Assembly (NCBI RefSeq): GCF_018991925.1
Contig: NW_024756463.1
Span: 83,501-147,500, forward strand
DNA length: 64,000 bases
Reading direction: 5' to 3'
Source of the DNA: Homarus americanus
Taxonomy: Eukaryota > Arthropoda > Malacostraca > Decapoda > Nephropidae
Part shown: one piece after another, positions 35,470-47,428 of the stretch
Layout: each line of letters opens with the position of its first letter
Numbering within the stretch: position 1 is the first letter of the stretch
Notes under the pieces: model-generated
Told to the model about the DNA's origin: nothing
Databases searched by the model: none
The model's input: the letters and a program-made list of their open reading frames with translations, nothing else
Translations under genes and position numbers: made by a program

Positions 35470-36535
35470 CTTATGACCAATTGTATTGTTATGTTAAACT
35501 GAATATGAATGAAGAACGCTTAAGTAAAGCCTGAAGCTGAAGTTCTCTACCAGAAAACATTTTTAATAGTTTTTATACGTAAGGGGCGGTTAATGGCAAA
35601 AGTATGTTAACATATTCCATGACGTCCTGGGCCGCCTGAAGAATGAGTAGGTTAGCACACAAAGAAATCCATCAAGGCAGAGACTATAATGGCTTTCATC
35701 CTCTTCCATTGCTATTTGCAGTAATATTTATATATGTATATATCTAGTGTATATAATGCATATAATACATAATTGAATCAAACAAATTGGCGATGCAATT
35801 GTCTTCAGAAATACGCAAAGAAAACGTACGCGACTCTAGATCTAAATTTAGGTTCTGGAAGTTTAGAGACGTCACATTAATGTCCAAAACTGCAAGCGGT
35901 GTTTGTTAACATTAAAGTTAAGGATGGCGGATCCCTCGCGTACGCCATTAAGCACGCGAGCCATTTTCCACATATTATGTGATTATTCTTGGCAGTTGTT
36001 GTAGTATACTGTAAGCTAGATAAGATTAATTTGTGTCGGTTTACTGGAATAAATCACCAGTAATATGCCCTTGACAGTTGGGTCGGTTAGTACATTATAA
36101 TATACTATCACTAAAGTCATAAAAGAGTTTAGCCGTACATAAATATTTTCTGGCCCGTCTATGTAATATTTTTAATTGTGTAGTTAAGAATATAAGACCT
36201 CCAGAATTCATGGTTAATTATGTATCATCTTAGATCTTCACATTATCATAATTAGCCGAAAATTTGATGTCAACAGGTATAAGAGCCAGCGTGTAGAAGC
36301 ATTTTCTCCTTCTAATATGAATCTTCTTACACAATGTATCCCAGCTTGTCTGCATTCCTTCCTAATAATGTCTTCTTGTCCCAGAATTAGATATCGCATT
36401 TATATCTTATTGCGTCGTCAAGGATGTAATTAGCACAATCAATCGTATTTATCTTCACTTGAATATATTATAATCTGGTAAAAAATAATAGTTAATCTTC
36501 TTTGCTTTGCCCTATTTATCTTATTTAACTAATGC
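35470..36535. other. AT-rich non-coding stretch
   Basis: No gene or repeat is recognised in this interval. Confidence 0.45.
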
Positions 36536-36857
36536 CGAGGGAAGAAGGCCAGTGTCTATGTAAAAAAAAAATATATGAAGAATTGACAACCATAATATTG
36601 AACTGGAAATTGTTTATCGTTTATCGTTTATCCTTCCCTAAACCTTTGTACCTCGCCACATTTTACCTCCTTTGTCACGGTTCTTTCCATACATTTCCCA
36701 TTCCACTTATTACTTACTTACTGTGGTTCACCTCATTATCCATAGTTCCATATGCTGACACATCCACTCCCAGATATCTAACACACTCCACTTCTTCCAT
36801 TCTATCTTCACTTAAGCTAACATTTATTTCTCTTTATTTAGTGTCTCCTTTCTCTTT

Positions 36858-37012
36858 CTATATTCGGTCAATTTTGGATAGTAGCCAGGTTTCGCTTAGG
36901 TTAGGTTAGCACTAAAAGAAGGTCAGATTCATTCTAATCAACAAAAACCATAGGAAAAACGTATTTTTATGGAAAAATCGAAACCTGGCTATCATAAATT
37001 GACCCTATATTC
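36858..37012. mobile_element. 139-bp MITE with perfect 8-bp target duplication
   Basis: The element runs from 36866 to 37004. The left end GGTCAATTTTGGATAG continues through AGCCAGGTTTCG, and the right end is its inverted copy (CGAAACCTGGCTATCATAAATTGACC), differing mainly by a 3-base indel. Both sides carry CTATATTC (36858-36865 and 37005-37012). The 8-bp duplication points to hAT or P superfamily mobilisation. The interior has TTAGGTTAGGTTAG. It interrupts a LINE RT and therefore inserted later. Confidence 0.88.
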
Positions 37013-38350
37013 ATCATTTTACACATACTATTAATAAACTCTCCTAGTACATATTCTTCCAAGCATAACTACTAATATTTGTAAAAATTAAACCGACTCA
37101 CTTCTTATTTATGAGGAGGATATCACTTCTTATGAAAGTTACGCCTGTCTTGGTTAGTCTTGCTTAAGTTTAATGTCTTACTAGCCCATCTATTAAGATA
37201 TTAAATAGACATAGCTTTATTACACAACCTTGATGTAGTTCTTTCACTCAGAACCGATTTAATTTTTCCTGATAAACTTTTTTTTAATATTCAACATCAT
37301 TTCATATTCTCTCATACGCATTCGTATTTAATTCTTCTATCTACTTGACCATATTTTTTTTTCTCTATCCAAGAACCGCAAACATTTTTTTTTTTCATAT
37401 TCTAAAATATTTCACTTTCCCAGATATCCTCTCCCTTTCTTACCCACCTTTCCTAGTATAATCAACGAATTTATTCCTGTATCATTTTCTATATTAGTTT
37501 TTACCATTTTTATACTGGGGACTATACTGTACATATACATTTTTTTCGCTCTTATCCCTTCCTTTTGCCTTTTAAACTTATCATCTATTTCACCGCAACA
37601 CGTCCCATCTTAACATCTCAGTGGTGCTTCTATCCTCTCGCGGTTGCCTTACCAGTCTTGAGGTTACTTATAGCTTGTCTTATCCCCCGATTTATTATTT
37701 TTACTTAATTTCCTTTGACGCTATTCAGTCCACCACGTTAATAAAGAAGATAATTCCACCTCTGTCACATTCAGTAGTTCAGATATTCTTCCTATTTCCT
37801 GTTTTCTTTCTCTTTCGTCTGTAATATTTCACCTTGTTTCATTCTTATCTGTCATCATATATGTTTAGTTTCCACCGTATCAACATATTTTGTCTTCTAT
37901 AAACCTTAAGGTAATGTTTCCCATAACTTTCCTGTGTCTCTTGCTTACAGTACACTCTCTCACCATTCTCTTTAGTTTCTTCTATTATTCCTTTACTCCC
38001 TCTTCTTTTGTCATTCCTTTACTAACAACCATCAATTCTACATCATTCTCTTCTCCTAAATGAACACTGTCAACTTCTTATCCCATCTTTCCCTCTTCGT
38101 TTTTTTCTTCTTATTTTCCTTTATCCACAAACTTTAGCTGTATTTTCTATATCTGTAATCTTCAACTGTTCTCATCCTTCTTCAGTCCCCTTCCTTTCTT
38201 TCCTGTTTACATATGTCAATCTTATTCAAATCATTCCTTAAAACTTTTATCTACATTTTCTTTCCTCCACTCATGGTCTTTTAAAACCTTTTTCTCACTC
38301 CATTTAATCTCCTTCGGCCTAAATCTTCTATTCATTGTTTAATCTCTCTA
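37013..38350. repeat. Pyrimidine-rich body of the decayed LINE
   Basis: The + strand reads CTTTCC/TTCTTC-rich. This asymmetry reflects the A/G-rich coding strand of the LINE and is not a simple repeat. Confidence 0.5.
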
Positions 38351-38514
38351 ATATCAAGAAATGATCGCCACTGTGTCGCCACGCTTGTTACAGTCTTGTC
38401 TACAAAATTCCCTGGACTCTTGGTAGTATGTGGCATGATCATTAGATGACGGAGATTGGAATTTTCACGTATTTTTGTCAGGTTTTCCTTGTATTAAGTA
38501 TTGTGTGTGTGCGT

Positions 38515-38830
38515 GTTCGACCCCCTCACCTGGGAGTCGATTAGTCCACATCGTAACGCTTGGAGGAGCACCACACGAGGTGTCAAAACTTTCGAGTTAG
38601 CCCGACTGCAAACCGAGGCAGACAAGCGGCAATGCCGGAAAGATGCTGTCACCGCCCCTCCCTCACTCGATGTGGCCCTCCACATGTGCAACTCTTGTGA
38701 ACGACTCTGCCTGTCCCGTATCGGCCTCTTTAGTCACCTTAAAACTCACCAACGAAGGTGACATCCTTAATAACTCATATCATTGTATCATAGCTGGATG
38801 ATCGTCATACTCGATTCCGAGTGACAGCAA
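38515..38830 (+). pseudogene. LINE ORF2 C-terminal tail with C2H2 zinc finger
   Basis: The open frame encodes a Trp-rich, Lys/Arg-rich linker (NAWRSTTRGVKTFELARLQ) followed by a C2H2 finger: C-x2-C as CNSC, then SRIGLFSHLKTHQRR with H-x3-H spacing. The SRIGL-SH motif preceded by a Cys pair is characteristic of the C-terminal end of many animal LINE ORF2 proteins, where it is thought to help bind nucleic acid. The stop is at 38759-38761. The 3' UTR contains GGATGATCGTCATACTCGA, a motif typical of these LINE 3' ends. The copy is 5'-truncated, with the RT absent upstream on this strand. Confidence 0.75.
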
Positions 38831-38843
38831 AGTAGTAATAGTA

Positions 38844-38845
<2 letters not shown>

Positions 38846-38887
<42 letters not shown>
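38846..38887. repeat. (TG)n microsatellite
   Basis: About 20 TG steps directly after the LINE 3' end. Confidence 0.94.
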
Positions 38888-38889
<2 letters not shown>

Positions 38890-38891
<2 letters not shown>

Positions 38892-40165
38892 CGTAAGTAG
38901 TAATAATTCCTCTGGTTCTGAATAAAATAATAAGTCAAAAATGCATTTATATAAACAACAATATTATCACCAAATGGATTCTGTGCACTTCCCAAATAGC
39001 TAGACGGGGCGCAGGCGCGCTCTTTTGTAGCAGACAACCTTTGATAACCACAAGGGAAAGCATTAGTTTAAGCTGATGCTATGAGAGGATTGTAATCCCC
39101 GTTCTCCCATATATAAAACACCGAACGGATTAACCATTTATAATTTACGAGCCGAGTTAAGGAGATGTGTTATGTTAAAGACCCATCTGGAGACTCCAGA
39201 GTAAGTATGCACTTAAGTACATCAAGTCTTAAACATTTTCCACATCTGGCGCTACCTCATTGCATTTATATTTTACCGCTCATTTGGCTATTCACTGCAA
39301 CTATCTAGCAAGACGCTCCATTTAAGCCTTCCCTAAAAGCCTATTAACATCAGGGCAAATCTTCTACGTAATGCCCATAAAGATATAGGTGAAATATAAC
39401 GCAAAGCGTATTCCAAGACGGCGAAAATACCCGAACACCGCGCCCAGGAGAAGCTTAAGTCGCCCACCGCCTACATTTACACTTATCTGCCTCGCTGCTC
39501 AAAAGCCAACAGCCGTTACGTTGTAAAAAAAAGAAGCGAAAGAAGCACTTATACGTTGCCTCAGCCTTCTTAGTTTTGGGTATTTAATCCTTATTAATCC
39601 CTCAAAGCACGATCTTCAATTAAGCACTCAGAAGATTATGATTTGCGGCCACTGCGTACGAAGACGCTCACTCACCCATCTCACAGCCCGTCTTCGTATA
39701 TACCAGCTTAAATGTTTCGTGTGAGCTTCCCTAAGTTGCGATAGGCAACACTAGGGCACGAATTAACTTTTATATAACTGTCTTGTCTTATTTCAAATAA
39801 ATTATTAAAACAAAGTGGGGGGTGAGGTAATATGTTTGTTGGCTCTTTGTTATGATTTGGCTCGTCGTCTTAACTTGGAGAGGCTCAGGACAGCAGTAAA
39901 CCTTGAAGGTGTAGTACTCCCAGCTGTGGCTTACTTATAATGTTCTATCAGCCTCGTCACTTAAAAACTTATCTAGGTGTACTTGCGGATTTTCCCTTTG
40001 CGCTTTTGGCACTTTATATACAAGCTAGTAGAGCTTTTTTTTAATGGTTGATAGATGGCAGATCTTCTAGTACTTGGAAGTTAATGATGTTTTTATCCTC
40101 CAAATATTAGGTTATCACACGTCATCGAGAGAAATGTTCTCCGTAAAGACTATACAGTACGTATT
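38890..40165. other. Non-coding stretch
   Basis: No gene is recognised. Around 39600-39660 the words CAAAGCACGATCTTCAATTAAGCAC weakly resemble the unnamed repeat family at 40.2 kb. Confidence 0.45.
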
Positions 40166-40169
40166 GTGC

Positions 40170-40650
40170 TTTTGTTATTGTTGCGCTCTTACAACTAAGA
40201 TCTGTAATTTTTATTCTAGTTTATTAGCTGCACTAGTCATCAACGAATAAGACTCAAGACAGATACGTGTGTCTGGTGTCACTGTGTATAATTTTTCTAA
40301 AAACACCGACTTAAAGCTGCAGTAGAGAGGGCTTGTTATAATGCATTACAGTATTTCGCTTCAAAAGCAAAGGTCTTTTATTACACATCATAAGGTGAAT
40401 TTATATAGTGGACAACAAAGTCTCTCTGTTGTTTGTATTTCTGAGCTTCAACAACTATAAGGTCTTCCCCAGCCTGGTCATTCACTGCACGCCATCAACA
40501 GAAGGTTCAAGATGGTATATCAATCTTTCTGCACTGTAAAACTTTGACGGTAAAATGTATTATACTGCACTTTAAGAAGCAAGGTCTTTTAGCGTGTAGT
40601 CTATATTAGTAAATAACACTCATCATCGACAATTAAAAATTAGAATAAAT
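40170..40650 (+). repeat. Diverged unnamed repeat family, four tandem-like copies
   Basis: Copies start near 40180 (TTGTTGCGCTCTTACAACTAAGATCT), 40345 (CAGTATTTCGCTTCAAAAGC then AAGGTCTTTTA), 40430 (GAGCTTCAACAACTATAAGGTCTT) and 40560 (ACTGCACTTTAAGAAGCAAGGTCTTTTA). Each is followed by a variant of TTAGTAAATGCACTAGTCATCAAC and an AGA/TAAA-rich end. Spacings vary from about 85 to 165 bp. Divergence is high, so the array is old. Confidence 0.6.
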
Positions 40651-43160
40651 ATCTTGAAGTTTACCATATAAGAGTGTTACAGACGATAGTCTCTGAGGAT
40701 TAAGAGCGCAAAACTACAGTGTATCACCTCTCGTTGTTGAGATTTTCTTTAGTATTTCTATAGATTCTTTTATTTATATTTAACTTATAAAATCTTAGAA
40801 ATGGTGAAATAATTATCTAGAGAATTTTAATTATTTTTCAAAATGCCGTGCCGAATATTACTAACATAAAACACCGCACTTTCTCTGATTATACGATACC
40901 CAGCATAGTGCACGTTAATTTTTCATGTCAAAAGAATCTTTAAACAGTGAAGAATATTTTGCTTATGTTCGCAAATTACGTTAAGCTTCCTGGTCGTAGT
41001 TGACTCGTTAATGAGCCTTCGAGGCTTTGTATATACATTTTCGAATTTCATAAACATTTTCAGATCATGACGTCTGGTATATTCATAAGAAATACAATGT
41101 TGTTTTAGAGTATTCTTTTAACTCCAATAGATCTAACTTCACAGACTTATTCGAAAGAGATGCTGCTTTAAAACTTGTTCCCTCTTATTTGTTTCTCTTT
41201 TTCTATTTAATTCATTTGTTTCAAGTCGCTGTGATGGGTTATAACCTGATAGACACATTTTTGTCCATAAAATAGAAACAAATATATGTTTTTTGGATTA
41301 CTGTAAATATCTCTCCAGAGGTTATGCAGCTAACGTCATCAAACAACTGTATGCCATGCTCGGCGACGACATATGACGCTGTTCAGACTCAGGTCGCAGA
41401 ACACTGGAGAATTACATGAAATTTAGGTGACAGTTTATCTATGCTGTATTGACAATGTTTGTGAAATCTAAATGATAAGTAATTTTGAAGTTTATTTACT
41501 CGTCGTCAATAACAGTTTGTTTTATTTGGGGTTATCACTTGAACGTTTGTAGTGATGCATAAAATGTAAATCTGGTGCGAGAGCAAAGGGAAAATGACTT
41601 GGAATTTACTTACACAGCTGAGAGTATAGGTCGTGGCCTCCGCGTCCTATACAGTAGATGCTTCGGCATTTAGAAAATATCAATGAACTGTCTGATCTTA
41701 GCAGGAACGAAAAAGTGGACGCTGGCCCAATCGTTCAGTGATTCGTTCCCGCTAAAATTAGACATAAGCGGTAGTTTTGTTTTTAATCGTCGAAACGCTT
41801 ATATGTTGTTATGCCAAGGTAACATACCTAATAGATACCGTAGGCGGAGAGATGGAGGTCAGTAGACTAAGACAAGAAACAAAACATCACAAGGTATTAC
41901 AGTAATAGTATCAAGAACCAAGAAGGAGAATATGAGGCCCGGAGTGTGGTGTGTTGTCGGCCATGGCTCGTCAAACTTAATCAAGACTTAATTGACAAAA
42001 CTAAACCAAGTCAGTATGTATGTAGTTCGATCGCTTTGTCAACAATAAGTAGAAAAATTAAGTTTATAAAGTGTCACGTATTAGAAACTTCTAGTTTTAC
42101 TCGGAACCTCCAAGGAAGACTTAGTGAAATATGTAAGTTAGAAGTTAACTAGATATTCCTCGCGTGAACACATTAATAGATTGCCAGGTATATTCAAATT
42201 CACAACAATTTAAAAGAGTAAATAATGACAAATAGACACAAGAATAAGAGCATTATGGTGGTCCCGTATTATGGTGCTTATAGAGTGCACAAGTAACATA
42301 TGAGACCTGGGTACTGTATCACTAATAGATGAGGCGTGGTGATATCGGTTCACTGGGAGGAGCACGTACAGTAAATCACATAATGGAGTACACTTACATT
42401 AGTCTTAAAGTAGCACATAAGGTTGAAAATGTCACTAGACAATAGAGGTAAAATACACAAAGATCACTTGGCCGTAATGTAGCAAACACTGGGCAGAGAC
42501 GGAGAAGTCGTGAGTAGTGCCACGCAAGCTGTTGAAGGTGGGAGGAGGAGAGCAAAGAGTGACTGATGGCAGTGAGTGAGGGAGGAGCGCTAGAGAGAGT
42601 CATCCAGGTATACAGAAGGATAGGATCCCGTAAAAAAAGAAGCACCACTCCCATAGAGCTCTGCTGTGATCGAGAAAAAAAATCTTTGGTTTTGTTGAAG
42701 TTTTGTTGTGGTATGAATTGCTACATTGGCATAAAAGCTAATGTAGATTTTTTAACCATTTCATGGATTTCCACGAAGTCATAAGCTTGCAAGAAAATGG
42801 ATAGACGCGAGTAAAATGAAAGATCACTGGAGCTTCACTTATTTGTCATGTGCGTCATTTAATTTTCGTCTCATAAGTGACAACGTGACTTTGAACTTTT
42901 GTTTTGTTATTTAATTGGAATTTATTGGATACAAAGCCCGGAGTGATACAGCATAAAACCCTTGGTATGTGGTGCTCCTGACGATCAACACTTCCGATTA
43001 ATCATTTTCGTCGTATCATCGTCATTCCTTAGGATCTAAACTTTCTTGGTACGATTTGACGTCACCAATCCTCTTAGCCATCCCTGAATATTAATTATAA
43101 ATATGAAATCCTAGTGGATCCAGTTGAGAATTATCCGAGTCATATACACTGATCTTTTAA
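40651..43160. other. AT-rich non-coding stretch
   Basis: No gene is recognised over 2.5 kb. Short open frames at 41683-41865 and 41946-42152 lack any identifiable feature. Confidence 0.5.
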
Positions 43161-43161
43161 C

Positions 43162-43186
43162 ACACACACACACACACACACACACC
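43162..43186. repeat. (AC)n microsatellite
   Basis: About 12 AC steps immediately before the 5'-truncated LINE copy. Confidence 0.93.
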
Positions 43187-44149
43187 ATTGGGATCAGCGT
43201 CAACAATTCCGCTCCCAACTATACCGCCCTTCAGGATTTATTGAACAGTCTCCAAAACTGGGCCACCAACAACCATGTCACCATCAACCATACCAAGACA
43301 ATGGTTATGCACATCAACCTCTCCTCCGACATTGTCCCACCTCCTTCCATTACCCTAGGTCCGAACACACTCCAGGTTGTAGATTCCACGAAGCTCCTCG
43401 GCGTCACCATAGACAACAAACTAAATTGGAAACCACACGTCAGTGAAGTTGTCAAATCCTCCAGTTTCCGTCTCCACCTCCTCCGCCGACTCAAGTCCCT
43501 CGGAGTTCCCGCACACGAGCTCCTCAGTGTATACACAACATTCATACTTCCCAAGCTCACCTATGCCTCCCCCACCTGGTCTTCCTCCCTAAATGCCACA
43601 CAACGTAAACACCTAGAAAAAGTGCAAAAGAGGGCATGCAAGATTATTCTCTCCCCTTCCTACTCCACATATCAAGAAGCGCTCAACACACTGACCCTTT
43701 CGACTCTCACTGACCATCACCACGGCCTCATCTGCAAATTTGGTAAGAAGCTTCTACACCATCCCCGACACCGGCCCCTACTACCACCTGAGATCCCCTG
43801 TCCGAGAATTGCTGTTCGACACCACAACCGCATCCAGCCCATACGTGCACGAACTGATCGCTATAAGAACAGCCCAGTCCCAACCATTGTAAAAATTATC
43901 AATAACATGTAATAAATCAGTGTATTCACTCCCAGTAAACACTGCTCCCTACACTGTCACTATGTTGAAATGAACTGTATTTTGAGCTGATCCCCATCTA
44001 AGTTACTATATGTCTTATTTGTGTCACTTATGTCACTTGTATATTATTTGTAATTCGTAACCCATTCCCCAAATATGTAACTGTATATTTTCAGCCTTCT
44101 GGCTGCCAAGCTCTTTCAATAAACCGTTAATTATTATTATTATTATTAC
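43187..44149 (+). pseudogene. LINE copy 1 (RT C-terminal end and 3' UTR), 5'-truncated
   Basis: The open frame to the TAA at 43910-43912 encodes the RT thumb and C-terminal region: WATNNHVTINHTKTMVMHIN, then TKLLGVTIDNKLNWKPHV, then LPKLTYASPTWSS, then HLEKVQKRACKIIL, ending HNRIQPIRARTDRYKNS. LLGV-ID--L-W--H is the RT motif that follows the catalytic site in Jockey/CR1-like ORF2; the catalytic FADD is upstream of the truncation and missing. The 3' UTR contains CAGCC-CTGGCTGCC and AATAAA (44118-44123), with an (ATT)n tail. The frame is uninterrupted, so this copy is young. Confidence 0.88.
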
Positions 44150-44949
44150 ACTCAGACTACTCATCGCTACAAGGCACCCTGGACAGGCTACAGGCATGGA
44201 CTACGGAGAACAAGGTCACCATCAACCACACCAAAACCGTAGTCATGCACATCAATACCGCCACCACTCCAGTGCAAGCTCCAGCAGTCACAGTGGGTGC
44301 CCATCCTCTCCAGTTAGTGCAGTCTGCCAAACTCCTGGGTGTTACCATAGACCACAAACTGGACTGGAAGGCCCATGTAAACAACACAATCAAGGCAGCC
44401 TCGTACCGACTCTACATGCTACGACGACTTAGGTCACTTGGGACACCCACGCCAGAGCTGAGGACTATCTAAAACGCCTTTATTCTCCCCAAAGTAACGT
44501 ATGCGTCACCAGCCTGGTCGTCTTCTCTCAACTCCACCCAACAACGTCGGCTAGAGAAGGTACAGAAAAGGGCCTGCAGAATCATGCTTGGCGCAGACTA
44601 TTTCAGCTACATCAACGCTCTCTCCACCCTGGAAATGCCATCCCTCAGTGACCTCCACCACCAAGCACTTGCAAGGTTTGGCAGTGGACTACTGCACCAT
44701 CCTTGTCATCGCCACCTCCTGCCACCGGCAGTCCCCCACTACAACAAAATTCAGCCCATAAGAGCCCGCACCGAGAGATATAAGAATAGCACCATCCCAT
44801 CTATTGTTAAAATAAAAAACAACTCCTGATGTGTGTACTGTACAGCCCTGTAAATGTATTCAACGCATATCATTATGTCTAAATCAAATGTAAGTTTGTA
44901 TATTTTCAGCCACTGGCTGCAACTCTATTAATAAACCGTCTATTATTAT

Positions 44950-44954
<5 letters not shown>
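44150..44954 (+). pseudogene. LINE copy 2 of the same family, one nonsense codon
   Basis: This is colinear with copy 1. It has WTTENKVTINHTKTVVMHIN, AKLLGVTIDHKLDWKAHV, LPKVTYASPAWSS and LEKVQKRACRIML, ending HYNKIQPIRARTERYKNS. A TAA at 44470-44472 interrupts an otherwise open frame that continues in phase to the TGA at 44827-44829. AATAAA is at 44930-44935 with an (ATT)n tail. It joins copy 1 directly at that copy's (ATT)n tail. Protein divergence from copy 1 is substantial, so it is a different subfamily. Confidence 0.88.

Positions 44955-44990
<36 letters not shown>
44955..44990. repeat. (AC)n microsatellite
   Basis: About 18 AC steps between LINE copies 2 and 3. Confidence 0.94.
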
Positions 44991-44991
<1 letters not shown>

Positions 44992-45421
44992 GAAGGGCTC
45001 AACACACTGACCCTTTCGACTCTCACTGACCATCACCACGACCTCATCTGCCACCTGAGATCCCTAGCCCCAGAATTGCTGTTCGACACCACAACCGCAT
45101 CCAGCCCATACGTGCACGAACTGATCGCTATAAGAACAGCCCAGTCCCAACCATTGTAAAAATTATCAATAACTTGTAATAAACCAGTGTATTCACTCCC
45201 AGTAAACACTACTTCTTGCACTGTCACTATGTTGAAATGCACTGTAGTTTGAGCTTTTCCCCATCTAGATATTATATATCTTATTTGTATCACTTATGTT
45301 ACTTGTATATTATTTGTAATTCGAAACCCATTCCCCAAATATGAAACTGTATATTTTCAGCCTTCTGGCTGCCAAGCTCTTTCAATAAACCGTTAATTAT
45401 TATTATTATTATTATTATTAC
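44991..45421 (+). pseudogene. LINE copy 3, internally deleted, close relative of copy 1
   Basis: It matches copy 1 from about 43676 to 44149 at high identity (for example AACACACTGACCCTTTCGAC, and the whole 3' UTR). About 50 bp corresponding to 43736-43786 are missing, which breaks the frame. AATAAA is at 45384-45389, with an (ATT)n tail to 45421. The start coincides with the end of an (AC)n run, as in copy 1. Confidence 0.88.
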
Positions 45422-45700
45422 AACCAGTGATCATAATATTACATGGGAAAGGATGTTCTCAATTAATTTTTAGGTCATGGTGTTAAAGTTTAAAATCAAC
45501 ATATGTATATAGAATTAAGGTACATCTACCCGTACCGTATCTCTGAACCAGCATGTAACTTATTGGCCTCTAGAGGAGTGACACGTTCTTTATTGTCTTC
45601 AGTTATCGCTGTGTCAAAAGTCCGTGGTTTTGTCGCCATCGTCATAAACACCGAGATTATTCATTATTTTTTCCTCACAACTACAACCTTAGCCTAATTT
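45422..45700. other. Spacer without recognised features
   Basis: Nothing is recognised here. Confidence 0.4.
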
Positions 45701-46480
45701 TTCAACACTAACAACAACTACAACAACAAATACCAGCAACCACAACATCAAGCAGCATCACCATTTTCTACCACAACAGTTCCAACAACCACACCAAAGT
45801 ATAACAACTCTTAACTTACCGCTATCAACCACAACAACTAACACCAACCTTCAACTACAACAACAACTACAACAACAGAGATAGCACCACCAACCACCAC
45901 AGCTAACTCAAACAACAAAACAACCAACCACAACTAACCCAAACAACAAAACAATTAGTACACGCAACTGATACAAAACAACCACTCACCATGACCACAA
46001 CTACAACTATTACTACCAACAACTACCATCACTACCGCCGGCAACAACAACAACAATCACAAAACAAGACAATTAGGACACACAGAAGGACAACAAAACA
46101 AAACAACCACAACTACCAACACTAATAACCACCACTACAACCACAACTACCACCATCAACAACAATCATAAGAGAATTAGATAAGTACACACTAAGACAA
46201 GAACAGCCTTAAACCTAAAGAGAAGAAATTTTAACGTCTTACAACAACCACCCACAACCACCACCAGCTACCAGTATCACCAACAACAACCACCACCAGC
46301 TACCAGTATCACCAACAACATCCACCACCTGTATCACCAACCACAACCACCACCAGTATCACCACCACAACAACAACAACAACATCCACCACCTGTATCA
46401 CCAACCACAACCACCACCAATATCACCACCAGTATCAACAACCACCACCACCATCATCACCAACAACCATAAAAGAAGAC
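45701..46480. repeat. CAA/ACC-rich low-complexity tract
   Basis: About 780 bp of irregular ACAACAACTACAACC and CACCACCAGTATCACC words. Around 46260-46440 a unit with CACCAGTATCACCAACAACA recurs about five times. The + strand is nearly devoid of G. Confidence 0.88.
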
Positions 46481-46739
46481 GGCAAGGACACACTAGTACA
46501 AGAACAGCCTTAAACCGTAAAAAAAAAAAGTCTTGCATCCTGTTGATCTGAACGGCGTACCGCGGGTTTATTCATGAGCAGTGGGGCCTGACCAGAGAGG
46601 GCGCTCAGTGCTGGGTTTTGGGCTGCATAAAACATGAGGTTGTTCGCATGGCCATTATAATAATAGTGTCCAGAAGGGGATAAGCTCATACGGTCAAAGG
46701 AAAATGCAAAACTCTAGTTCAGTTGGAGTCGCGCGGGAG

Positions 46740-46905
46740 ATTTAGAAAGGGACTCTGTTAATCATTTACGGCGACATTTTCAGCCACGGTTTACCATAGG
46801 ATGAATTAGGCTGCTTGGGATAGTGCTAGGCTGTCTATGGCGGCGCCGCCCGTTGTTACGTTAGTGGCCTCGGCTACCCGCTGGGGACAACCAGTGCCCA
46901 CTATG
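46740..46905 (+). promoter_or_regulatory. CpG-richer segment with ATGGCGGC start, possible first exon
   Basis: A local GC/CpG peak in which ATGGCGGCGCCGCCC occurs at 46837, opening MAAPPVVTLVASATRW. The frame then runs into pyrimidine-rich serine/phenylalanine low complexity to 47094. No donor of good quality directly follows the credible part, and no domain is recognised. This is weak evidence for a promoter-proximal exon. Confidence 0.2.
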
Positions 46906-46959
46906 AGTGGTCTTCTCCCTTATTGTGATATCTCTTTATTTTCTCAGTCTCACCGCGCG

Positions 46960-47080
46960 CCGCTCTCCGAGTCGTTTTCTTTTTCTTTATTTCTCTCTCC
47001 CTTGGTCCACCTCTCTTTCTTTATCTTTATTTTTTCCTTCTCTCTGCATCTTTCATTTTATCTTCTATCACTCATTCTTA
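46960..47080. repeat. CT/TTC-rich pyrimidine tract
   Basis: TTTCTTTTTCTTTATTTCTC-like sequence. Open frames across it are low complexity. Confidence 0.7.
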
Positions 47081-47248
47081 CATCATCGCGCTAAAAAAAA
47101 TCTATCGCCCGACTTTCAGCTCAATCCGCTGTATTTTTATCATATTCAAAGCCGATTACCCTGAACCTCAGCACGAGACATTATGGAGACCCTTGCCTTA
47201 CCACACCCTGCCAACACACCGAGCCCGCGAGTTGCTAAACCCACCGTC

Positions 47249-47316
<68 letters not shown>
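47249..47316. repeat. (ATT)n microsatellite
   Basis: About 22 ATT steps without interruption. Confidence 0.95.
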
Positions 47317-47318
<2 letters not shown>

Positions 47319-47428
47319 TCACCTCTTCGTGTGAACTAGATATACACTATTACTCATCTTTATAACCTAGTGTCGTGTTAAACAATTTGGAAATATTTTA
47401 TTGTGTTTGGTTGATTCTGTCTTCATAA

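Larger units (their letters stand above)
36560..38400 (-). pseudogene. Decayed LINE ORF2 (endonuclease/RT region), minus strand
   Basis: The strand looks pyrimidine-rich because the sense strand is A/G-rich. On the minus strand, pieces of a reverse transcriptase can be read. About 38330-38240 gives RRFRPKEIKWSEKKVL (the endonuclease/RT linker style). About 37240-37170 gives HQGCVIKLCLFNILIDGLVR, matching the RT motif usually written RQGC-(MS)P-LFNI. About 36830-36720 gives MEEVECVRYLGVDVSAYG and DNEVNH, the RT C-terminal part (KYLG motif, then the EI(N)-R motif). Frameshifts and stops are numerous. A 139-bp MITE (36866-37004) is inserted in the RT region. The clade is not resolved. Confidence 0.7.

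Noticed and set aside
43231..43560. Minus-strand 109-codon open frame
   Set aside because: Antisense shadow of the LINE RT frame on the + strand, which has recognisable RT motifs.
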